64,000 nucleotides of DNA, from the NCBI GenBank assembly GCA_003290165.1, contig QNQO01005781.1:169053-233052 (forward strand). Reading direction: 5' to 3'. Source of the DNA: Berberis thunbergii. Its lineage: Eukaryota > Streptophyta > Magnoliopsida > Ranunculales > Berberidaceae. Shown piece by piece: positions 1 through 10,884 of the stretch. The notes beneath the pieces are model-generated. The model was not told the DNA's origin. It worked only from the letters and a program-made list of their open reading frames with translations, and ran no database searches. A program made the translations under genes and the position numbers. Positions within the stretch are counted from its first letter, which is position 1. Each line of letters begins with the position of its first letter.

Positions 1-1046
1 TCTTCACCTTGCGTGGGGTTCAGTGACTCATGGTGGTGGTGGTCACAACATCAGTGGAGGTGGACGTCATCTCTGCACGTACGCAAATCCCGAGAAAAAG
101 GGTTGAAATTGCATTGTGGTAGCCCTTACAAGTTCTCGGGGTGTCAATAGCCAAAACGGTTTTTCAGTTTTGAAAACAGTTTTATCCCGCCCGAATTTGC
201 GCGTCTCTGGTTCGGCCTTCGTCTCCAGCGCACCGCCCCTGCTCCGTTGCGTCTGTTTCGCTCCTCGCGAGCTTCCTCTCCTCCCGATCGGCTCCGGTAC
301 CTGCAAGAACAGAGAGAGAGTGAGGAAACAACGAGAATGGGAAATGGAGGTGCTCTGTCGCGAGCTTTTTTTCACGGCAGTAATGGCGGTGGTGACTCTG
401 TTGCGGAGGTGGTGGCTCTGAAAGAGGGAGATATGGCTCTGTCGCGATGGTGGTGGAGTGAGATGGAACAGGGAGAGGGATGGAAAAGTGAAAACAGGGC
501 GGCGAAACAGGGAAACTAGGCGGTACCTCCCTGTTTCGCTGCAGTGCTGTGCGCGCGGTGGTGGTGGTGGTTTGGACGGGTGATGAGGGATGTTGGACGG
601 TGGCGAGATGGTGGTGAAAAGACAGAAACAGGGAGATGTGGAGGAAACAGGGACGGAATGCGTGGCGAGAGATCTCTGTCTCTGCCTCGATGGAGGTGGT
701 GATGGTGGCTGGAAAAGAGACGACAAGAGAAAACGTGGAAGAGCCTCCCTTTAGAAGGGAAGAGAGAAACCTTAATAGGGTTCCCCTATTTCCTTGTTAG
801 GCTAGGCTTAGGTTTTTAGCTTTCAGGGCTTGGGCTTGGTTTAGAGATGTGAACCACTATTTTGTACCACCGCTAGAATCAACAAATTAATCATCTCCTC
901 AAATTGTTGCCTTAATGCGATTTTGTCGTTCTCGTGCAAATTCCTACAAAAACATGAAAATGAAATAATTAGAATAAAATATATTAATTTAAGCACTAAC
1001 ATATATAAATTAAGGGATATATTTTGTAATAATTACATGTATATCA
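1..1046 (-). repeat. 3' LTR of the Athila-like element, truncated by the window start
   Basis: The sequence aligns with 7168-8270, including the shared GC-rich (GGTGGT)-type stretches and the terminal TATATCA at 1040-1046. About 690 bp of the outer part must lie before the window. It lacks the short duplicated block seen at about 7832-7887 in the other LTR. Reading frames inside it (for example 116-519) appear again in the other LTR with frame-changing differences, so they are not treated as genes. Confidence 0.85.
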
Positions 1047-3288
1047 AATACCCCCAAACCTATATTTTGCTAGTCCTCGAGCAAAACAAAATAAAGAATA
1101 AAATCCTAACTCACTTTCGTAGGAATCACGGTTGCACTTACCTTAACGTGCAACAAGGCTTTAAACCTCTAGATTACCTCTAGAGGACGAGTTATAGTCT
1201 CGTGAGGGTTTCCAGAAATGCTACCCCCAAACATTACTAACTCAATAAAACAAAATCTATTTTCTAAAAACATAATGCAAAACATATGAACATTCCCTTT
1301 AATTCCCCTTAAAGTATTTTTCTGATTGCTTACATTTCAAGAAAAATAACAAACTAATAATGTCACAAAAGTATATCAATAGAGTACAATAATTTAATAG
1401 TATCTAAAGGTTAAATGAATTTCATAATCATTCTCAACTCGAAGTGTGTGTGTGATGAGCCTTATCAACATAACTCTTCATCTCATAGTACAGATGTGAC
1501 AAGATAACCTTTAGAAAAGACATTTCGACTACAATTCTCTCATGTCGCTCGAAAATGAAACGCTCAGAGATTGGGCACTCAATTTATATGTGAGGAAAAT
1601 AATATACTATGGAAAATGCAAACGCCTCACATATAATTATCATGAAAAACAGAATTTTCAAATAGTGAAATGAATATGATCTCATGGATCGGAATATTGA
1701 TTACTTTTGATAATGTTGAATCAAACACCATAGTCCTTGCCTATTCAATCTCCACATCAATTAAGCTAACTTTCACTTAAGATCAATCAGGTCTTTACTA
1801 GGTTGTATTGGGGCTTGGATTATGGCAAACAATAAGGGACAAAAGGATACAAAGATTTCCTGTGAATAGATACACCCTTGAATAAAACATAGGGCATTGA
1901 AGAACAAATCAATGTTGTACACCATTAACTTTTTCTTCATTATTTTCTTCTTTAATCGCAATTTTTTTTTAACATGCTTTTCCCCATTGATACAATCCAA
2001 CACTTTTACTTCGAGGGTGCATGATATATCTTTTTTTTTTTTTGCCCATTTCATAAATATATCTCACCGTATACATTCTCAAAAAATTGGGTAAAGATAA
2101 AATAATAGAGGTATTACTCCTTGATTGGAGCAGGTATTGGGAATGGGGATAACAAAGAAAAGGCTATCTAATGGCTCAAAGGGCTGCAAATGGATATTTG
2201 TTATTGGGTAGGATAAAAGGCTAAAAATGGTTTAAAGAAAGAAATGGCTATATCACTTCATAAGTTCTAGTTAGTACTGGGACATCTCAACTAAATAAGG
2301 CAAGAAGTTCTAGTGTAAAGATTCAATTTTTATGTCATTCTTAAAGCAATCAATAAAAAATCAAGAATAATGAGATCATCAACGAAATAATGCGGACTCA
2401 AGAAAAATCAGAGTGTAATTAATAACCCTAAAAAAATAAAGAATGGCTCAAGACACACACGGGTTAAAGTCTCCACTATTATTCTAAGGTTTTTCTAGTT
2501 CAATATCTCACTAATCAACTTCAAATCATGTTGACTTGGCTCATAGTGCGCGAATAGTCAAGTTGAAAAGTCTCACGAAATACATCTAACATAAGGATAA
2601 TATCAAATATCATGTTTTCCACTAATATAACTATGTGACACGTGCTAGTATGTGTTTTCTCAAAATTAAAGCAACAAAAAATATTCTCTAAAAAAACTCA
2701 AAACCCCTTTTTTCACTTTTTTTTATTCACTAAGAGTTCGGATTTCAAATGCATTTTCAAGAAGATTTTACACAATTACCATAATCATCTAAGTATTCAA
2801 TGAAGATTGAGTAGAACACAAAAATGACTTTATTTAATTGTAAAATACGTTTTAAACTCAAAGATTTTTGAAAATTGCATTAAAAAATCTAGTAAACCAC
2901 ACCCCCAAACCTAAACCAAACATTGTCCTCAATGTATAAAATAATAATCATGACAAATGAAGGAAAAGGAAAAGAGGGTTAGAGTGATATTACCATGGTG
3001 AAGCTTTTTACCAATTTTGATGAAATCTTCCACCAACGAATGCTCAGAAACATAAGAATCATGGAGTTTTCATTAGAAATTGATAAAATGCAGACTCGAC
3101 ATTAACAAAGAAAAAAAAAATGCAAGTTGTAAGTCAAAACTGTTATGGAGCTAACGAGTATGAGTGAAACACAACTAAATAGGGTACTCGAAAATCAATC
3201 CAAACTAACAGCAAAGACACACAACTAAGGCTAGGCTGCCTCCTAGGAGCGCTTGGTTTAACGTCTTCAGCCCGACATATATTCTCCC
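1047..3288 (-). other. Non-coding 3' internal region of the Athila-like element, with polypurine tract
   Basis: There is no credible reading frame here. On the minus strand a G-rich polypurine tract (complement of CCCCCAAACC at 1051-1060) lies four bases inside the 3' LTR, where plus-strand priming is expected. Two further CCCCCAAAC blocks occur at about 1216-1226 and 2903-2913. Near 3225-3275 the minus strand reads a gypsy pol-terminus-like segment (GACGTTAAACCAAGCGCT), which suggests that the end of pol survives here although its core is gone. No envelope-like frame is visible. Confidence 0.6.
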
Positions 3289-4680
3289 TCATAAAAGATA
3301 TACCATGAAGTGATGAGGAAGAACATAGGGAACATTCACCTCCAAACCTAGTCTATGATATAAATGAGTCAAAAGGGTTAAGGAATCATATACCAACAAC
3401 CTAAAAAGTTGAGGATTAGTCCACTCAAAAATAGCAACCACATGCGACACAAGATATACTAGCACATCCCAAAAGTTGCAAAGATACCATCTAAAATCAT
3501 ATAAAAATGGTAAATAAACTCGCATTCCTTGGAAGTGAGTAGGGATCTGAAACATGAATGGGTCGCAAGTAGTGATATGCAACAAAGGATCCTTCCTTAC
3601 CCCTAAAATGAAACATCCTAAGTCTGGTGCCAAATCAGAAGATTGGATAATTTTCACATCAGTCATTGGATAATTTTCACGTAACATGTTAATCAATTCT
3701 TCTTCTTGTGAGCTAACAAGCACGGAGGAAATAATAACAGGAAAGGTATCACATGGTCTAAGGAATGCAGGTTTAAGTCCCTTAGGCAGTGGAGCTAGGT
3801 CAACTTTCGGAGTTTCCATGGTGGATGGTTGTGGTTTCTGTCTTTCCTTTAGCAACTCCTCAAAGCATGATTGCCATTGTAGCCCTCCTTTATCCTTTAA
3901 ACCTGAAACAACAGAAATATCAAAAACATTGTCAGGATAAAGTAAATTTTCAAAATCAGAAATAGAAAGGAGGTACTCTAATGGTTCAGAATCTGCGCTC
4001 AGGAGCGCGTCCTCTGATATCAGCGTGTCTATCATGTAGGTATGATGACACTCGTCATCATCACGTGGTTGCTTGCTAATATTGAATATGTTTACCTCCA
4101 GAGTCATGTTCCCAAAAGACAACTTCATTAGACCGTTCCTGCAATTGATAAGAGCGTTAGCTGTGGCAAGAAAAGGTCTACCTAAAATAATCGGAACTGT
4201 AGACTCCATATTAACCGCAGAATGAATATCTAAAATAAGAAAGTCGATGGGATAGTAAAACTTATCAATCTGAAGCAAGACATCCTCGACTATTCCTCTT
4301 GGCTTCTTAACCGATCTATCGGTCAATTGTAGTACCACGGATGTGGGTTTAATCTCTCCTAGACCCAGTTGCAAGTAAATAGAATATGACATCAGATTTA
4401 CACTTGCCCCTAAATCCAACAAGGCTTGGTCGAACTCATGAGTCCCAATCTGGCAGGTGACTGTAGGACACCCTGGATCTTTGTACTTGGGTGGTGTCCT
4501 CTGCTCAATCACCGCGCTTACCTGTTCTGTCAGGAAGGCAGTCTTCTTGACATGATGTTTCCTCTTGATAGTGCATAGATCCTTGATGACCCTCGCATAA
4601 GTTGGTACCTGTTTAATCACATGCAGCAAAGGTAAGTTAATTTTAACCTGTTTCAAGTGTTCTAGAATCTCACCATGCAT
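3289..4680 (-). pseudogene. Retropepsin-like protease and truncated start of reverse transcriptase (Athila-like pol)
   Basis: The frame holds a retroviral-type aspartic protease. The active-site motif DLGASVNLM is near residue 88 (plant gypsy elements often have DLGAS instead of DTGAS), and ILGRPFLATA forms the second conserved block about 75 residues later. Downstream comes the linker LAPLPKGLKPAFL...TFPVIIS, which in complete elements runs straight into reverse transcriptase. Here RT identity fades after about residue 345, and the last ~110 residues match no RT feature such as the YxDD box. RNase H and integrase are missing, so an internal deletion has joined the start of RT to non-coding 3' sequence. 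The frame is preceded by gag with only a stop codon between them. In the cell a full protease would cut the Gag-Pol polyprotein inside virus-like particles. Confidence 0.8.
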
Positions 4681-6088
4681 TTACGATTTCTTTCCAGTAA
4701 GTCGTAGTGCTTGAGGAAAAGGAACTGAAACTGGAATGTTCTTGTTGGGCTCATCCTCAGGAATGCTCTCCTTTGCACTTGGGGAGGTGCCTATAGTCGT
4801 GGACGAGCTTGACCCATCTAAGATCTTACCACTCCGAGTAGTAATGGCATTAACCTCTCTGACTTTCTGAGAGTCTGAGGTAGAGGTTTGTGCCATAAGT
4901 TGTCCCTTCGGATTTGCTTGAAGCTGTGATGGAAATTGGCCCCGAACTTGTACTGTTAATGAACTTGTCAACTTGGTTATTTGGCTTTTGATCTCCTTGT
5001 TCTCCTCTGCCAACTGTGTCAATGCAACCTCAAATTTTTGATTAATTTTACCTTGTGCCTCTATAAATGCATGCAATGTGTCTGATAAGGAACTTCTGTT
5101 AGATTGTGCATTGTATGGAGGTGCAGGGTATGATCTAGGTGGTTGTGCCTGTGAGTGTGTAGGTTGGTCGACCTCGAACCTCCAACTAAAGTTAGGGTGA
5201 TCTCTCCAGCCAGAATTGTAAGTGTTAGAGAATGGTGAATAAGGCTTCTTGTACATCCCTAAGGCTTTACATTGTTCCTCATAAACTCCTCTCATCTCAG
5301 TCAAGGTCGGGCAATCCTGTGCTAAGTGTTCAACTCCCCGCATATAAAACAGGCGTCCTGTAGCTCAACTCTGGCAACAGTATGTGTGGGCTTACCATCA
5401 TTGGTCTTAAGTGCTTCTAACTCACTAGTTACTCTATCAAGTTGGGCTCTAAGGCTATCCTCTTCCCTAAGTTGGTAAACTCCAGCTGGGCGTGTTCTAT
5501 CTGTGCTCTCAGTAGCACTTGGACCAGTCCAAGTGTGGGCCTTTCAGCTAAGTCATTCAGGTACTCAATGGCCTCGTCAGGGTCTTTTTGCAAAAACTTT
5601 CCATTACACATCATCTCAACGAACTAACGTTCTCTACTGGTGAGCCCCTCATAAAAATAACTGACTAAGCGCCAACTCTCATACCCATGGTGTGGGCATG
5701 TATTCAAGAGATCCTTGAACCTCTCCCATACTTGATATAATGTCTCGCTATTCTTTTGGGTGAAGGTAGAAATCTGTCTCTTTAGACCGTTGGTTTTGTG
5801 GTGAGGAAAGTATTTATTAAAAAATGCTTGGGTCATCTCCTCCCACGAACCTATAGACCTTGGTCGCAAAGAGTATAGCCAACTCTTCATTTTTTCCTTA
5901 AGGGAAAAAGGAAAGAACCTTAGTCTAACCGAGTCTACAGCCTCAACTTTGTTGTGAAAAGTTGCCACAACTTCCTCAAATTCCCTAATGTGAACATAAG
6001 GATTTTCACTCTCTAGGCCATGAAAAGTAGGTAATAATTGTATCATACCCGGCTTAAAATCTAGCTTTGGTGTACTTGGTGCAAACAT
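4681..6088 (-). pseudogene. Gag of the Athila-like element, interrupted
   Basis: The first part (6088-5624, 154 residues) is a retrotransposon Gag domain. It carries the typical ending FFNKYFPHHKT... followed by SETLYQVWERFKDLLNTCPHHGY. It is followed after a stop by 5614-5429 and, in another frame, by 5343-4681, which contains a degenerate zinc-knuckle area (EHLAQDCPT) and the plant-gypsy phrase GWRDHPNFSWR. A coiled-coil-like stretch (AEENKEIKSQITKL) follows. At least one stop and one frameshift break the frame, so it is called a pseudogene. Gag would assemble the particle that packages element RNA. Gag and protease are the only coding parts left, a layout resembling published gag-only (TR-GAG) elements. 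Confidence 0.8.
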
Positions 6089-6480
6089 GATACATGATGG
6101 AGTAGCAGTGCGCGTGGGGTGGAGATAGTCCTTCAGCGACCGAACATGATCATCTTAGTGATTACTCATGGTGTTAGAAGTAGGACTTAATTCGGTCTCA
6201 ATGTGAATTTGTGGGTGTTCTAAATTTGGGACCCTGATTAGTCTCCCTAAGTGGTCTCTATTCCAACTCACTCCCCCAATGTTTTTTTTTAAATTTAAAA
6301 TTTTTTTTTAGAAATAAAATAAAATTAAAATTAAAATTAAACTGGACCTAAAACTTAAAAATAAAATAAAATAAAATAAAATAAAATAAACTAAAATAAA
6401 ATAAAAAATGAGCAAGAAAGATAATACCCGAAACCTTCCTTGTAGAATGACGCTTGTTCCCCGGCAACGGCGCCAAAATT
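6089..6480 (-). other. Leader of the Athila-like element with an (AAAAT)n microsatellite
   Basis: This is the untranslated leader between the primer binding site and gag. It contains an (AAAAT)n tract at about 6356-6409 on the plus strand and poly-A/T runs around 6282-6312. No gene is seen. Confidence 0.7.
6457..6475 (-). other. Primer binding site, tRNA-Asp type
   Basis: The plus strand reads TTCCCCGGCAACGGCGCCA, identical to the 3' end of plant tRNA-Asp including CCA. The minus strand therefore starts TGGCGCCGTTGCC, five bases inside the LTR boundary at 6481. That fixes both the element orientation and the LTR edge. A tRNA gene is excluded because only the acceptor/T-arm end is present. 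Confidence 0.9.
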
Positions 6481-8270
6481 TGATTACGCCCAAACAGTAC
6501 ATGCGATCAATTGCAGTAAAGAATGGGGTGTCGATCCCACGAGGAAAAACGATCTACAAAATAAGGTTAAGGAAAACAAACTATGCGAAACTAAAGTTAA
6601 TAAATTCTAACAAATTTAAAATACGAAATTGAATTTAATTTAATGAAAATTAAGTTTGGAAAAATCACAAGGTTCCAAGAATCCCTCCTAGACTTCACGC
6701 GCAAACTAGTATTGATTCGCTATGATGACTCAACTACGTGTTTCACATCCCAAACGACGTAATCGGAAAAATAATCTTTTAATCATTAATATACCCTAAT
6801 GTAAATGAATTTTAGATTTCACTTCTTCTAAGAAAACACAAAGGTTTGTCATATGTGATATCCTAAACTTACGATATATCCGGAGACAATACCGTAATAA
6901 ATGACGATCACATATAACTAACCTACCGGAATCAATTAATTCTTAAACATTCCACACATAAGAAAAGCGTGACTAAGCTTATATGGAGAAAAAAAGATAA
7001 CCACCGGAATAATAAAAATCTACGAAGAAATCTATGATATCCTTCTCACTAAAATAACATAAATTTCTATATTAAATAAAAGTGAGAATCATTAAACATC
7101 ATTATTCATCGTGAAAACTTAAAGCGAATCAAATGCTAATTTAGTGCGTTACATCTAGGAGTTCACCTCTTCACCTTGCGTGGGGTTCAGTGACTCATGG
7201 TGGTGGTGGTCACTGCATTAGTGGAGGTGGACGTCATCTCTGCACGAACGCAAATCCCGAGAAAAAGGGTTGAAATTGCATTGTGGTGGCCCTTACAAGT
7301 TCTCGGGGTGTCAATAGCCAAAACGGTTTTTCAGTTTTGAAAACAGTTTTATCCCGCCCGAATTTGCGCGTCTCTGGTTCGGCCTTCGTCTCCAGCGCAC
7401 CGCCCCCTGCTCCGTTGCGTCTGTTTCGCTCCTCGCGAGCTTCCTCTCCTCCCGATCGGCTCCGGTACCTGCAAGAACAGAGAGAGAGTGAGGAAACAAC
7501 GAGAAGGGGAAATGGAGGTGCTCTGTCGCGAGCTTTTTTTCGCGGCAGTAATGGCGGTGGTGACTCTGTTGCGGAGGTGGTGGCTCTGAAAGAGGGAGAT
7601 ATGGCTCTGTCGCGGTGGTGGTGGAGTGAGATGGAACAGGGAGAGGGATGGAAAAAGTGAAATAGGGCAGCGAAACAGAGAAACTGGGCGGTACCTCCCT
7701 GTTTCGCGGCAGTGTTGTGCGCACGGTGGTGGTGGTGGTTTGGACGGGTGATCAGGGATGCTGGACGGTGGCGAGATGGTGGTGAAAAAACAGAAACAGG
7801 GAGATGTGTAGGAAACAGGGACGGAATGCGTGGCTTGGACGGTGGCGAGATGGTGGTTGGTTAGTGGCGAGATGGTGGTTGGTTAGTGGCGAGAGATCTC
7901 TGTCTCTGCCTCGGTGGAGGTGGTGATGGTGGCTGGAAAAGAGAGGGCAAAAGAAAACGTGGAAGAGCCTCCCTTTAGAAGGGAAGAGAGAAACCTAAAT
8001 AGGGTTCCCCTATTTCCTTGTTAGGCTGGGCTTAGGTTTCTAGCTTTCGGGGCTTGGGCTTGGTTTAGAGATGTGAACCACTATTTTGTACCACCGCTAG
8101 AATCAACAAATTAATCATCTCCTCAAATTGTCGCCTTAATGCGATTTTGTCGTTCACGTCCAAATTCCTACAAAAACATGAAAATGAAATAATTAGAATA
8201 AAATATATTAATTTAAGTACTAACATATATAAATTAAGGGATATATTTTGTAATAATTACGTGTATATCA
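6481..8270 (-). repeat. 5' LTR of the Athila-like element (complete, 1790 bp)
   Basis: The LTR begins TGATTACG next to the primer binding site and ends ATATCA where similarity to the left LTR stops. It contains a block absent from the other LTR at about 7832-7887, in which a roughly 22-bp unit (GGCGAGATGGTGGTTGGTTA) is repeated. The outer 690 bp has no partner within the window. Confidence 0.85.
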
Positions 8271-9530
8271 CTCCCCCATTCGAATCTCTTCCCTCTCCCA
8301 CATTCAAATCTCTTGCAAATGGAAACCAATCTCTTTCATCTCCCTCAAAAATCTTTTTCCTCTCCCTCAAAATTGAAACCCTTAAAAATCACAACCTCTC
8401 AAAAAAAATTTAGAAAACAAAATAATCTTATGGAAACTTCAGAAATATTTTCAATCAATAAAACAAAGTAAACTTCAGAAAATTTTCAGAAATCATAAAA
8501 AAAAAAAAATTGTTCGCCTGAGACAATGCAAGGTTAAAAAATTCGCTGAAATTTTCTGTTCACCTGAACTCTGCGAGGTAAACCTCGCATTGTTCCAGGC
8601 GAGATATTACCTCGCATTGATCTGTGCGAACGATGAAAAAAATTGCTGAAACTCGTTCGCCTAGAAACAAAACATTTCAGCAAAAAATTTTGGACATATT
8701 TGCGTGACTTTAGTAAAATGACCATAACTTGCTCATTTCAAAACATTTTCAAGTGATTCAAATTTTATTTATTAGATAACTCAGATTAATACAACTTTTT
8801 TGTTTCGATAAACTTCAGAATCGGTCTCGATCAAGCACATAAGTTAGCTGAAAGTTAGGAACACTATTCTGTTTTATTGCAAGACAGATTTGCGCGACTT
8901 TAGTAAAAACATTTTCAGTGATTCAAGTTATTTTTATTAGATAACTGAGAGTACTACAATATGTGTGTTTTGATCAACTTTAGAATCGGTCTCGATCGAG
9001 CATATAAGTTGGGCGAAAGTCAGGAACACTATTTCGTTTTCATTGGGAGACAAATTTGCGCGACTTTAGTAAAAAGACCATAACTTGCTCATTTCAAAAC
9101 ATTTTCAAGTGATTCAAGTTGTGTTTATTAGATAACTCAGATTAATACAATTTTTGTTTGGGATGAGCTTGATAATCGATCTTGATCGAGTATATAAGTT
9201 GGCCGAAAGGCAGAGACACTATCTCATTTTCATTGCAAGACAGATTTGCGCGACTTTAGTAAAATGATCATAACATGCTTATTTCAAAACATTTTCAAGT
9301 GATTCAAGTTGTGTTTATTAGATAACTCATAGTAATACAACTTTTGTGTTTTGAGGAGCTTGAAAATGGGTCTTAATTGAGGGTTTAAATTGGTCAGAAG
9401 TTACCATATTTTGCATTTTTTTCGTTTTGAGTTTGAATTTCTCTGTTAAGTTATACATATTTATTGGTTGTGTGAGTAAAAAAAAAAACTCAATAGTGGT
9501 GTAGAGTAGTCGTTGTGATGCCCTTCAATA
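8271..9530. repeat. Array of about 190-bp degenerate tandem repeats (foldback-family copy)
   Basis: The block opens with a C/T-rich segment (CTCCCCCATTCGAA) also found at about 20365. Four degenerate units of about 190 bp then start near 8701, 8892, 9057 and 9247. Each carries the phrases GACTTTAGTAAAA, CATAACTTGCTCATTTC and AAGTGATTCAAG. The end (TTTTGAGTTTGAAT... TATTTATTGGT) matches the right arm of the foldback element at 20222-21395. The Athila LTR abuts the C/T-rich segment directly, so the LTR element probably inserted into an older copy of this family. No coding capacity is seen. Confidence 0.7.
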
Positions 9531-10724
9531 AAATTTGTTTTTCTTTCATAACAACGAATAGGAATAAATCAGCATTCACTCGTTAAGTAATGTTCATAAG
9601 AAACTTAATTCGAGTCTGTCAATATTGTTTTTTCAATAACATGTAATTCAACTTCAAAATTCTTCAAAGTTATTTAAATAAAAAAAATCTAGAGAGCCAA
9701 GCTCCTAGTGTCAGGACAACGTCAGGGGACTTTCTGTGCATATGATTGTGTTCGATTGGGCATTATGAGCATCTCTAAGATGATGGAGGATATTGGGTCT
9801 GGCTTGACTCTCTAGACAAGTTCCATTTAATTTGAATGACATTCCCTTACAAGGGAGGCTTAAAGCGAAATATCCAAACATAAATTCTAAATGTCGAGGA
9901 AGTGGGCGAGGAAACCAGCGAGGAAAAGGAGGTGGTGGGGGGTGAACCATTCACCCTCCTCGGGATGTGTGCCCACTTTTTTGGCTTGCGCATCCCGAGG
10001 GGGTGAATGGTTCACCCCCCGCCACCTCCTTTTCCTCGCTGGTTTCCTCGTCAATTAGAATCACTCATATCCAAAAGGGAGGAAACTTCCAAAGTACTAC
10101 TAACATATGAAAAAATGGTTGTTGTGGCTTTAATCTAAGTATTTAGGCGTCAAATATTTGTGTTAGGATACCTTATCCAGCCTTGGATACCCTTGGCTGC
10201 TGCCACCATTTTGGGGTTTTCATTAGGCAACTTTGTCAGAGTTCCAGGAAGAAACTAACCATAGACCCATAAGAAGTTTCTCCAGTTGGAAAATGGGAAT
10301 GAAGGAAATTGTTGACAAAAAATTTGATGTCCAATATTTAGACTTTCAAACCTATTTTTTTCCTGTGCAGAAGTTGCCATGAAAATCTCCTATGACTAGG
10401 AAGACAACTGTACTATTAAAAAAAGACAAGGCAGCCTACCTAATACATAATGTAACAATAATTCATGAACCACAATATTTAAAATATCAATTTCTTGCCA
10501 TACCACCACCACTGTGTCTGAGAGCCACCAGAGACAAAAATTGATAGGACTTGTTAAACATCTCAAATAATAGTGATTTCTCTCAACCTTTCTTCAGATT
10601 GTTTGATCTTTGACTGCTTTGTAAATACATTTAGCATTGCTATTTCGACCTTTGAACATTGACATGAAACCAGCTTTTTTAATTTGTCGCTTATATACCT
10701 TTGACGACCACCATCATTACTGCC
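9531..10724. other. Intergenic region upstream of the ACC synthase gene
   Basis: No gene is recognised. The main structure is the hairpin at 9908-10049. The rest is unremarkable AT-rich sequence that should include the promoter of the downstream gene. Confidence 0.6.
9908..10049. repeat. GC-rich near-perfect hairpin (60-bp arms, 23-bp loop)
   Basis: The left arm 9908-9967 and right arm 9991-10049 are reverse complements with one transition and a one-base gap. They are separated by a 23-base loop. Each arm also holds the small palindrome GGTGAACCATTCACC. The arms are markedly richer in G and C than the surroundings. No terminal TA or other duplication is clear, so the block may be a small foldback element or a source of hairpin RNA. 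Confidence 0.85.
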
Positions 10725-10732
10725 TATATATA
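10725..10732 (+). promoter_or_regulatory. Probable TATA box of the ACC synthase gene
   Basis: TATATATA lies 153 bp before the ATG at 10885, followed by an AC- and CT-rich leader free of upstream ATGs over most of its length. Position and sequence fit a plant core promoter; transcription itself is inferred. Confidence 0.6.
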
Positions 10733-10884
10733 GATAATTAGATTATCATTTCTCTTAACACACAACACAAATACATTTCATTCTAGTTCAATTCAATTTT
10801 TTTTTCTAGCTCACATCACTCATACGTTCTATACCAATTCATTTGAGTTTCTAGTTTCCTTAAACTAAGATTTACAGACTAACA

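Larger units (their letters stand above)
1..8270 (-). mobile_element. Athila-like Ty3/gypsy LTR retrotransposon, gag-protease only (left end cut by window)
   Basis: The element lies on the minus strand. In plus coordinates the order is partial 3' LTR (1-1046), polypurine tract, non-coding 3' internal region, protease, gag, primer binding site (6457-6475) and a full 5' LTR (6481-8270). The two LTRs are direct repeats: 1-1046 matches 7168-8270 with small indels. The LTR begins TG and ends CA, and the primer binding site matches the tRNA-Asp 3' end. That tRNA-Asp primer, an LTR near 1.8 kb and this style of gag are typical of the Athila branch (family knowledge). RT, RNase H and integrase are absent, so the copy is non-autonomous. 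The target duplication cannot be tested because the left boundary is outside the window; the bases after 8270 are CTCCC. Confidence 0.85.

Noticed and set aside
67..726. Long open frames inside the Athila-like LTRs (also 7283-7724)
   Set aside because: They fall in GC-rich LTR sequence, differ in frame between the two LTRs and show no domain. They are by-products of base composition.
6457..6475. Possible tRNA-Asp gene
   Set aside because: Only the 3' terminal 19 bases match, and they sit five bases inside an LTR. This is a primer binding site.
8690..9400. CRISPR-like regular repeats (also 42475-46079)
   Set aside because: Repeats are long (190-600 bp), degenerate and directly adjacent, without uniform short spacers, and the genome is a plant.
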